A stretch of 64,000 nt of DNA, from the NCBI RefSeq assembly GCF_028769735.1, contig NC_088194.1:2860319-2924318 (forward strand), given 5' to 3'. This DNA comes from Zonotrichia leucophrys gambelii. Lineage: Eukaryota > Chordata > Aves > Passeriformes > Passerellidae. The notes beneath the pieces were generated by a model that worked only from the letters and a program-made list of their open reading frames with translations, was not told where the DNA came from and searched no databases. A program made the translations under genes and the position numbers. Shown here in pieces: positions 38,644-50,600 of this stretch. The first letter of the stretch is position 1. Each line of letters starts with the position of its first letter.

Positions 38644-41600
38644 CTGGCGACACAGGGGGTGCATTGGGGACCCCCGGGATCCCCCTGAGCACCCCCAGGA
38701 CCCCCAGGGATCCCTGAGCACATCCCGAGCACCCCAGGGACCCCTCAAGCACTCCCCGGGACCCCCGAACAACCCCAAACACCCCTGAGCACCCCCCTGA
38801 GCAACCCCGGGACCCCCAGGGACCCCCGAGCACCCTCCGGGACCCTCTGGGACCCCTGAGCACCCCCCAGGATCCCTGAGCACCTTCCAGGACCCCCCAG
38901 GACCCCCTGAGCACCCCCGGGACCCACCGGGACCCTCTGGGATCCCCCAGCACCCCCAAACACCTGCTGGTACACCCCAAGCACCCCCCGGTACCCCCAG
39001 GACACCCCAGGACCCTCCGGTACCCCTGGTACCCACCGAGCATCCGCCGGGACCCCCTGGGACCTCTAAACACCCCCTGGGACCACCCTGAGCACCCCCC
39101 AGTACCCCCTGAGCAACCCCCGGGGACCCCCAAGCACACCCAGGACCCCCAAGCACCCCAAACACCCCCAAACAGCCCCCTGAGCACCCCTGGGACCCAC
39201 CGGGACCCTCTGGGATCCCCCAGCACCCCCAGGACCCCCAAACACCCGCCCGGTACACCCCAAGCACCCCCCGAGCACCCCCCGGTACCCCCAGGACACC
39301 CCAGGACCCTCCGGTACCTCCTGGGACCCCTAAACACCCCCCGGGAGACCCTGAGCACCCCCCGGGACCCCCTGAGCACCCCCTGGGACCACCCTGAGCA
39401 CCCCTTAGCAACCCCCGGGGACCCCCAAGCACACCCAGGACCCCCAAACACCCCAAACACCCCCAAACAGCCCCCTGAGCACCCCTGGGACCCACCGGGA
39501 CCCTCTGGGATCCCCCAGGACCCCAAACACCCGCCAGTACACCCCAAGCACCCCCGAGTACCCCCCGGTACCCCCAGGACACCCCAGGACCCCCAAGCAC
39601 CCCAAACAGCCCCCTGAGCACCCCTGGGACCCACCGGGACCCTCTGGGACAGCCCAGCACCTCCCGGGACCCCCTGGGGACCCTCCAGCACCCTCCAGGA
39701 CCCCCAAGCATCCCCCGGGGACCCCCCAGCACCCCCGGTACCCCCCGTTATCCCCCGGTACCGTCAGCCGCAGGAAGCGGGGCAGCGCGGCAGGAGCCGC
39801 TCCAGGTGCCCCCGTTCCCCCGTTCCCCCGTTTCCCCGTTTCCCCGTTCCCCCGTTTCCCCGTTCCCCCGTTCCCCCGTTCCCCCCGTTCCCCCGTTCCC
39901 CCCGTTCCCCCCGTTCCCCCGTTCCCCCCGTTCCCCCGTTCCCCCGTTCCCCCGTTCCCCCGTTTCCCCGTTCCCCCGTTTCCCCGTTCCCCCGTTCCCC
40001 CGTTCCCCCGTTTCCCCGTTCCCCCGTTCCCCCGTTCCCCCCGTTCCTCCGTTCCCCCCGTTTCCCCGTTCCCCCCGGTACCCCGGTACCCCCGGTACCC
40101 CCGTTATCCCCCGGTACCGTCAGCCGCAGGAAGCGGGGCAGCGCGTAGGGCGGCAGGAGCCGCTCCAGGTGCCGGTAGAGCCCGGGGCCGTCCAGGGAGT
40201 GCCCGGGGCGCAGAACGAGAGCGGCCATGCCGGCCCGGCCCTCGTGTCCTGCGGGAGAGGGGACGGTGGGGACACTGGGGGGACTGGGGACACTGGGGAC
40301 ACTGGGGAGATTGGGGACATTGGGGACACTGGGGGATTGGGGACATTGGGGACATTGGGGACACTGGGGACATTGGGGACATCGGGGGGATTGGGGACAT
40401 TGGGGGACATTGGGATATTGGGGACATTGGGGACATTGGAGCCATTGGGGACACTGGGGATGTTGGGGACATTGGGGGGTTTGGGGACATTGGGGACATT
40501 GGGGGACATCAGGGACATTGGGGACACTGGGGACATTGGGGGTGTTGGGGACACTGAGGACATTGGGGACATTTGGGGACATTGGGGGACATTGGGGACA
40601 TTGGGGACATTGGGGACATTGGGGGGATTGGGGACATTGGGGACACTGGGGGGACTGGGGACATTGGGGACGTTGGGGACATTGGGGGGGATTGGGGACA
40701 TTGGGGACGTTTGGGGGATTGGGGACATTGGGGACATTGGGGACATTGGAGGGATTGGGGACACTGGGGACATTGGGGACATCGAGAATATTTGGGCACA
40801 TTTGGGGGCGTTGGGGACACTGAGGGGATTTGGGATATTGGGAACATCGGGGACATTGGGGGGCATTGGGGACATCGGGGACATTTGGGACATTGAAGAC
40901 ATTGGGGATATTTGGGGACATTGGGGGTGTTGAGAACATTGGGGACATTTAGGGACATTGGGGACATTGGGGGGCTTGGGGACATTGGGGGGATTGGGGA
41001 CATTTGGGGGGGACACTTGGGAATATTTGGGGGACATCTGGGGACATTTGGGGACACTCGGTGGCCGTACCTGGCACGGTGACCCCGTAGACGGTGGCGT
41101 CCTGCAGGGACTCGTGGGCCAGCAGCGCCTCGCTCACCTCGGTGGTGGCCACGTTCTCCCCCTTCCACCTGGGGCGGGGGGAGAGGAAAACGTTTAATGG
41201 GGACCCCCAGGGGACCCCCAAACACCCCCGGGACCCCCAAACACCCCCAGGACCTCCCGGGACCCCCAAACACCCCCGGGACCCCCCGGGACCCCCGACC
41301 TCTCCTGAGACAAGCCCAGAACATTCCACAGGGCTGAGCCCCCCTGGCTGTGCAGGGAGGGGGGGTCTGGGGGTCTCCCCATCCCAGAAGGGTCCCTGGA
41401 AGTGTCCCCATGGTGGGGAGGGGACTCTGGGGGTGTCCTTGGGGGTCTCCCCATCCCAGCAGGGTCTCTGGGGGTCTCCCCATCTCGGGGATGTCCCTGG
41501 GGGTGTCCCTGTCCTGGGGGGGGGAGGGGGCTTTGGGGGTCTCCCCATCCCTGGTCATACAGGGAGGAGGCTCTGGGGGTGTCCCATTGTGGGGAGGGGA

Positions 41601-44600
41601 CTCTGGGGGTGTCCTTGGGGGTCTCCCCATCCCAGCAGGGTCTCTGGGGGTGTCCCTGTCCTGGGGGTGGCTCTGGGGGTGTCCCCACTCTGGGGAGGGG
41701 GCTCTGGGGGTGTCTCCATTGAGAGGGGTGTCCTTGGGGGTCTCCTCACCCTGGGGGTGTCCCTGTCCTGGGGGTGTCCCTGGGGGTCTCCTCATCTTGG
41801 GGATGTCCCTGGGGGTGTCCCTGTCCTGGGGGTGGGAGGGGGCTTTGGGGGTCTCCCCATCCCTGGTCATACAGGGAGGAGGCTCTGGGGGTGTCCCATT
41901 GTGAGGAGTGGGCTTTGGGGGTGTCCCCATTATGAGGGGGTCTCTGGGGGTGTCCCTGTTCCAGAAGGGTCTCTGGGGGTCTCCCTGTCTCAGGGGGGGC
42001 TCTGGGGGTGTCCCATTTTGAGGAGTGGGCTCTGGGGGTCTCCCCACCACATGGGGTGTCCCTGGAGGTGTCCCCATCATGGGGAGGGGGCTCTGGGGGT
42101 GTCCCCATCCCTGGTCATGCAAGGAAGGGGCTCTGGGGGTGTCCCTGGGGGTCTTCCCATCCTGGGGGATGTCCCTGGAGGTGTCCCCATCCCAGGGGGG
42201 TCTCTGGGGGTGCCCCATTTTGAGGAGTGGGCTCTGGGGGTGTCACATTGTGAGGAGTGGGCTTTGGGGGTGTCCCCATTACGAGGGGGGCTCTAGGGGT
42301 GTCCCTGTTCCAGGAGGGTCCCTGGGGGTCTCCCCACCTCATGGGGTGTCCCTGGAGGTGTCCCCATCATGGGGAGGGGGCTCTGGGGTGTGTCCCCATC
42401 CCTGGTCATGCAAGGAAGGGGCTCTGGGGATGTCCCTGGGGGTCTCCCCATCCTGGGGATGTCCCTGGAGGTGTCCCCATCCCAGGGATGTCCCTGGGGG
42501 TGTCCCTGTCCTGGGGGGGGGAGGGGGCTTTGGGGGTCTCCCCATCCCTGGTCATACAGGGAGGAGGCTCTGGGGGTGTCCCATTGTGGGGAGGGGGGCT
42601 CTGGGGGTCTCCCTTTTCCAGGAGGGTCCCTGAGGGTCTCCCTGTCTCAGGGGGGGCTCTGGGGGTGTCCCATTGTGAGGAGTGGGCTTTGGGGGTGTCC
42701 CCATTATGAGGGGGGCTCTGGGGGTCTCCCTGTTCCAGGAGGGTCTCTGGGGGTCTCCCTGTCTCAGGGGGGTCTCTGGGGGTGTCCCATTTTGAGGAGT
42801 GGGCTCTGGGGGTCTCCCCACCCCATGGGGTGTCCCTGGAGGTGTCCCCATCATGGGGAGGGGGCTCTGGGGGTGTCCCCATCCCTGGTCATGCAAGGAA
42901 GGGGCTCTGGGGGTGTCCCTGGGGGTCTTCCCATCCTGGGGGATGTCCCTGGAGGTGTCCCCATCCCAGGGGGGTCCCCCATTTTGAGGAGTGGGCTCTA
43001 GGGGTGTCCCCATCCTGGGGTTGTCCCTGGGGCTCTCCCCACCCCATGGGGTGTCCCTGGAGGTGTCCCCATCATGGGGAGGGGGCTCTGGGGGTGTCCC
43101 AGTCCCAGGGGATGTCCCTGAGGGTGTCCCCATCCCGGGGGGTGCTCTGGGGGTGTCCCCCCAGTCCCCAGGGGTGTCCCTGGTGGTCTCCCCACCCCAT
43201 GGGGGTGTCTCCATCCCAGGGGCGTCTCTGGGGGTGCCCCATTTTGAGGAGTGGGCTCTGGGGGTGTCCCCACCCCATGGGGTGTCCCTGGAGGTGTCCC
43301 CATCATGGGGAGGGGGCTCTGGGGGTGTCCCAGTCCCAGGGGATGTCCCTGAGGGTGTCCCCATCCCTGGTCATGCAAGGAAGGGGCTCTGGGGGTGTCC
43401 CTGGGGGTCTCCCCATCCCAGGGGCGTCTCTGGGGGTCTCCCCATCTCGGGGATGTCCCTGGGGGTCTCCCTGTCACAGGGGGGGCTCTGGGGGTGTCCC
43501 TGGTGGTCTCCCCACCCCATGGGGGTGTCTCCATCCCAGGGGTGTCCCTGGGGGTGTCCCCATTGCAGGGGTTCTCCCTGGAGGTGTCCCCATCCCAGGG
43601 GGGTCTCTGGGGGTGTCCCATTTTGAGGAGTGGGCTTTGGGGGTGTCCCCATTATGAGGGGGGCTCTGGGGGTGTCCCTGGGTGTCCCCCCAGTCCCCAG
43701 GGGTGTCCCTGGGGGTGTCCCTGGAGGTGTCCCCATCATGGGGAGGGGGCTCTGGGGGTGTCCCAGTCCCTGAGGGTGTCCCCATCCCGGGGGTGCTCTG
43801 GGGGTGTCCCTGGGTGTCCCCCCAGTCCCCAGGGGTGTCCCTGGTGGTCTCCCCACCCCATGGGGGTGTCTCCACCCCGGGGGTGTCCCTGGAGGTGTCC
43901 CCATCCCAGGGGTGCCTCTGGGGGTGCCCCATTTTGAGGAGTGGGCTCTGGGGGTGTCCCCACCTCATGGGGTGTCCCTGGAGGTGTCCCCATCATGGGG
44001 ATGTCCCTGGGGGTCTCCCTGTCACAGGGGGGGCTCTGGGGATGTCCCCATCCCTGGTCATGCAAGGAAGGGGCTCTGGGGGTGTCCCTGGGGGTGTCCC
44101 TGGGTTTGTCCCCAGCCCGGGGTGTCCCCGGCACCTGAAGGTGTCCCCGGTGCGGTCCCGGAAGCGCACGAACTGCTCCCGGTCCTGCTCCACCAGGTCC
44201 CCGGTGTTGAAGAATTCGTCGCCCTCGGTGAAAACCCCGCGGAGCAATTTCTGCTCCGAGAGCTCCCGGCTGCCGGCGTAACCCAGGAACGGCGTGCGGG
44301 GAGTGACCGGCGCGATCAGCAGCCCCGTCTCACCTGGGGGACAGCGAAATAAAATGGAGAGATTTTAAAGAAATTTGAGTTAATTAAAATATATTAATTA
44401 TTTTAACCGGGGTGATCAGCAGCCCCGTCTCACCTGGGGGCATGGGGACACAAAATTCAGGGAATTTAAAGAAATTTTAATTAATTAAAATAGCCCAGGA
44501 ATGGAGTACAGGGCATCACCAGGGCAATCAGCAGCCCCGTCTCACCTGGGGGACAGCGAAATAAAATTGAGAGATTTTAAAGAAATTTGAGTTAATTAAA

Positions 44601-47600
44601 ATAGCCCAGGAATGGAGACCAGGGCCTCACCAGGGCGATCAGCAGCCCCGTCTCACCTGGGGGCATGGGGACACAAAATTCAGGGAATTTAGAGAAATTT
44701 GAATTAATTAAAATAGCCCAGGAATGGAGTCTGGGGTGTCACCGGGGCGATCAGCGGCCCCGTCTCACCTGAGGATATGGGGGCACAAAATTCAGGGAAT
44801 TTAGAGAAATTTTAATTAATTAAAATAGCCCAGGAATGGAGTCCAGGGCATCACCAGGACAATCAGCAGCCCCGTCTCACCTGGGGGACAGCGAAATAAA
44901 ATTTAGTGAATTTAGAGAAATTTGAATTAATTAAAATAACCCAGGAACGGAGTCCTGGGTGTCACCGGGGTGATCAGCAGCCCCGTCTCACCTGGGGGAC
45001 AGCGAAATAAAATTTAGGGAATTTAAAGAAATTTGAGTTAATTAAAATATATTAATTATTTTAACCGGGGTGTCACCGGGGTGATCAGCAGCCCCGTCTC
45101 ACCTGAGGGCATGGGGTGATAAAATTTAGGGAATTTAGAGAAATTTGAGTTAATTAAAATATATTAATTATTTTAACCGGGGTGTCACCGGGGCGATCAG
45201 CGGCCCCGTCTCACCTGAGGATATGGGGGCACAAAATTCAGGGAATTTAGAGAAATTTTAATTAATTAAAATAGCCCAGGAACGGAGCAGCCCCGTCTCA
45301 CCTGAGGGCATGGGGGACACAAAATTCAGGGAATTTAGAGAAATTTGAGTTAATTAAAATAGCCCAGGAATGGAGTCCAGGGCGTCACCGGGGCGATCAG
45401 CAGCCCCGTCTCACCTGGGGGCATGGGGACACAAAATTCAGGGAATTTAGAGAAATTTGAGTTAATTAAAATATATTAATTATTTTAACCGGGGTGTCAC
45501 CAGGGTGATCAGCAGCCCCGTCTCACCTGGGGACATGGGGGACACAAAATTCAGGGAATTTAGAGAATTTGGAGTTAATTAAAATAGCCCAGGAACAAAC
45601 TACTCATGCTTAATAACTTTTGAACTAATTACCATACAAAGTGGGGAATGGGATGTATCAGAGTTATGAATGCGTATTTGTATTTTGGGTATTCATTTTA
45701 TCTCTACAATAAATACCCAAATACATAAATATCCATGTATTTGGGTATTTATTGTAGAGATAAAATCTGTAATCACCTGTAAATCACAGTGTGTAGTTGG
45801 GAGTTATCCCACAATAAACATTCACTTCCTAACTTTAAATTGTCAAGAGTTTTCTGGATATCAAAATCCAGATTTTAGATAGATAGATTTTAGATAGATT
45901 TTAGATATCAATATCCATGTTGGGAATGGGATGTACCAAAGTAATGAATATTTGGATATTCAATATTGTATAGATATAATGTGTAATCACCTGTGAATCA
46001 CGGTGTGTGTAGTGTAAATTTGGGAGTTATTAACTTTCTAACTTTAAATTGTCAGAGATATTAAAATCCATAGATCAATATCCATATTGGGAATGGGATG
46101 TACCAAAGTAATGAATATTTGGATATTCAATATTGTATAGATAAAAATCTGTAATTACCTGTAAATCACAGCGTGTATTTGGGAGTTACCCCCAAAACAA
46201 ACTCACAATTTCTAACTCTAAACGGTCAGAGTGTTTGGATGTGGTTTCTAGATCAATATCCATAATTTGGGATCCATCCCGCTGCTCACCGGTGCTGGCG
46301 CGGATGCAGCGCCCGTTCCGGTCCCGCTCCGGTGCCCCGGCAGCGACGTCGTAACGAACGACCTCGAACGGGGAGAAGAGCTGGGACAGGGAGGGGAAGG
46401 GTTATTTTTATTAATGAAAATAAAATTAAAATATTAAATTAAAATTAAATTAAATTAATAAAGAGAAATAAAAATGTTACTTTTTAAAACTAAACAAAAC
46501 CCTAAAAACAGCTCTAATAAATGTAAAATAATGAACTTTTGTCCCTTAGTCCTAACCCAAACCCTCCTTTATTTATAGTCCCATCTCACAACAAAAATTA
46601 TATAAATATATTTATATATTTCCTTATAAAAATAAATATATTTTCCCGGCCTATTTTCCTGGCCGGGGGTGCCGGTGTAGTTGAACAGGGTCACGTTATA
46701 TAGTTATATATTTATATTTATATTTTTATATTTCTATATTTCTATATTTCTATATTTATATATTTATGTATTTCTACATTTGCAGACCTTGTAGAGGGCG
46801 GAGCAGCGGCCCACGGCGCCGGGGGTGCCGGTGTAGTTGAACAGGGTCACGTTACACAGTTATATATTTATATTTATATATTTATATATTTATATATTTA
46901 TATATTTATATATTTATATATTTATATATTTATATATTTATATATTTATATATTTATATATTTATATATTTATATATTTCTGTATTTGCAGACCTTGTAG
47001 AGGGCGGAGCAGCGGCCCACGGCGCCGGGGGTGCCGGTGTAGTTGAACAGGGTCACGTTATATAGTTATATATTTATATTTATATATTTATATTTATATA
47101 TTTCTATATTTCTATATTTGCAGACCTTGTAGAGGGCGGAGCAGCGGCCCACGGCGCCGGGCGTGCCGGTGTAGTTGAACAGGGTCACGTTATATAGTTA
47201 TATATTTATATTTATATTTATATATTTATATATTTATATATTTCTGTATTTCTGTATTTGCAGACCTTGTAGAGGGCGGAGCAGCGGCCCACGGCGCCGG
47301 GCGTGCCGGTGTAGTTGAACAGGGTCACGTTGCCCTCGCTCATCCCGTACGTCTCCACCACGCGCACGGGCCCGAAGCGCCGCTGGAAGCTGCGCCACAC
47401 GTCGGGCCGGAGCCCGCTGCCCACGGCCAGCCGGAGCCCGTGCTGCCGTTCCGCGGGGCGCTGGGGGGGCAGCGTCAGTGCCGGGGGCCCTCGGGGGCAC
47501 CGGGAACCGCCCGGGACCACCGGGAACCCCTTGGGACCACCGGGAACCCCTTGGGGGCACCGGGAACCCCTTGGGACCACCGGGAACCGCCCGGGACCAC

Positions 47601-50600
47601 CGGGAACCCCTTGGGACCACCGGGAACCCCTCGGGACCACTGGGAACCCCTTGGGACCACCGGGAACCGCCCGGGACCACCGGGAACCCCTCGGGGGCAC
47701 CGGGAACCCCTCGGGGGCACCGGGAACCCCTCGGGACCACCGGGAACCGCCCGGGACCACCGGGAACCCCTCGGAACCACTGGGAACTCCTTGGGACCAC
47801 TGGGAAACCCTCGGGGGCACCGGGAACCCCTTGGGACCACTGGGAACCCCTCGGGGGCACCGGGAACCGCCCGGGACCACCGGGAACCCCTTGGGGGCAC
47901 CGGGAACCCCTCAGGACCACCGGGAACCCCTTGGGACCACCGGGAACCCCTCGGGACCACCGGGAACCCCTTGGGACCGGCCCAGGGCCACCGTCAGCAC
48001 CGGGAACCCCTTGGGACCACTGGGAAACCCCTGTGACCACCGGGAACCCCTTGGGACCACCGAGAGACCCTCAGGACCACCAGGAACCCTCGGGACCACC
48101 GTCAGCACCGGGAACCCCTTGGGACCACTGGGAACCCCTCGGGAACACCGGGAAACCCTCGGGGTCACCGTGGAATCACCAGGAACCCTCGGGGGCACCG
48201 GGAATCCCTTGGGACCACCATCAGCTCTGGGAGAACCCCACGGGACCCTCCCCTCATCCCAGGACCACCATCAGCTCCTGGGGAGTCCCCCGGGACCCCC
48301 ACCCTGCTCCAGGGAACCCCTCAGGACCCTCAGGACCCTCCTGAACCCCTCAGGACCCTCCAGCCTGGCCCAGGGCCACCGTCAGCTCGGGGGGACTCTT
48401 GGGACGCCCCCCCAGATCTGGAGAACCCCCCGGGACCCCCTCTCAGCCCGGGACCACCGACAGCTCTGGGAGAGCCCCACGGGACCCTCCCCAACCTGGC
48501 CCGGGACCACCAACAGCTCTGGGGAACCCACCAGGACCACCCCAATTCGGGACCCCCACCAGCTCCAGGGAACCCCCGGGAGCCCCCTCAAGCCCAGCAC
48601 CACCGTCAGCTCCAGGGGACCCCCCCGGGACCCCTCCCCAGCCCAGGACCCCCTCCCCAGCCTGGGACTCCCCTCAGCTCCAGGGGACCCCCCCGGGACC
48701 CCCATTGTGTCCCCCCGACCTGGGGCTGGTTGACGAGGTAGCGGCACAGCTCCCCGATGTACTGGAACACGGTGACGCCCTCGGCGCGGCAATCCTCCCA
48801 GAACTGGCTGGCCGAGAACTTCTCCTTCAGCACACACGTGGCTCCTGCGGCACGGAGATGGGGGGATCAGCCCCAAAACAGCCCCAAAAACAGCCCCAAA
48901 ACAGCCCCAAAATATCCCAGAAACACCCCCAAAACATCCCCAAAACAGCCCCAAAACACCCCCAAAACACCCCCAAAAAAGCACCCCTAAAATATCCTAA
49001 AAACACCCAAAACTACCCCTAAAACACCCCCCAATACAATACCAAAACCACGCCCAAAACATCCCGAAACACCCCCAAAATACCCCCAAAACAGCCCCAA
49101 AAACCTCCCCAAAATCACCCCCAATAACACCCCGAAAAATCCCCAAAAGCATCCCCAAAACATCCCCAAAGACACCCCCAAAAACATCCCAAAACCACCC
49201 CCAAAACACCCCCAAAACATCCCCAAAACAGCCCCAAAAACCTCCCCAAAATCACCCCTAATAACACCCCGAAAAATCCCCAAAACCACCCCCAAAACAC
49301 CCCCCAATACAATACCAAAACCACGCCCAAAACATCCCAAAAAACACCCCCAAAACACCCCCAAAACTCCCCCAAAATATCCCCAAAACAGCCCCAAAAA
49401 CCTCCCCAAAATCACCCCCAATAACACTCCGAAAAATCCCCAATAACACCCCAAAACATCCCCAAAAATATCCCAAAACCACCCCGAAACATCCCCAAAA
49501 CACCCCCAAAACAACCCCAAAACACCCCCAAAACTTCCCCAAAATATCCCCAAAACAGCCCCAAAAACCTCCCCAAAATCACCCCCAATAACACCCCGAA
49601 AAATCCCCAAAACATCCCCAAAGACACCCCCAAAAACATCCCAAAACCACCCCCGAAACATCCCCAAAACACCTCCAAAACGCCCCCAAAATAGCCCCAA
49701 AACATCCCCAAAAATGCCCCCCAATAAAACACCAAAACATCCCCCCAAAATGCCACCAAACATCCCCAAAACATCCCCAAAAACATCCCCAAAACACCCC
49801 CAATAACACCTCCAAAACACCCCAAACATCCCCAAAAACACGCCCAAAAACAACCCCAAAACACCCCCAAAACATCCCCAAAACACCCCAAAAACCACCC
49901 CCAAAACATCCCAAAAAACATGCTCAAAACACCCCCAAAACCATCCCAAAAACATCCAAAAAACACCCCCAAAACATCCCCAAAACCAGCCCCAAAATAT
50001 TCCCAAAACATCCGAAAAACATCTCCAAAACACCCCTAAAACATCCCCAAAAACATCCCCAGAACACCCCCAAAAACACCCCCAAAACACCCCCAAAATA
50101 CCCCAAAAACACCCCCAAAACACGTCAAAAACACCCCCAAAAACATCCCCAAAAACATCCCAAAAACACCCCAAAACCACCCCCGGTGCCCCGTGCCCGC
50201 TGACCGATGCCCAGGCAGCCCACGATGCCCAGCAGGGCCCCAAAACCCCCCCAAAACCCCCCCAAATCCCCCCCAAAACACCCCAAAACACCATAAAACA
50301 CCCCAAAACCACCCGTGGGAGCCCCGTGCCCGCTGACCGATGCCCAGGCAGCCCACGATGCCCAGCAGGGCCCCAAAACCCCCCCAAAACACCACAAATC
50401 ACCCCCAAAACACCCCAAAACCACCCGTGGGACCCCCGTGCCCGCAGACCGATGCCCAGGCAGCCCACGATGCCCAGCAGTGCCCCAAAACCCCCCAAAA
50501 CCCCCCCAAAACCCCCCCCAAATCACCCCAAAACACCCCAAAACCACCCCGGTGCCCCGTGCCCGCTGACCGATGCCCAGGCAGCCCACGATGCCCAGCA

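Noticed and set aside
46837..47046. 69-codon frame of alternating Tyr, Ile, Phe and Leu
   Set aside because: Translation of the TATATTTATA array; not a membrane peptide gene.
48987..50498. 503-codon minus-strand frame rich in Trp, Phe and Gly
   Set aside because: Translation of the CCCCAAAACATCCCC array in SLC27A3 intron 3; hydrophobic look is a repeat artefact, not a membrane protein.
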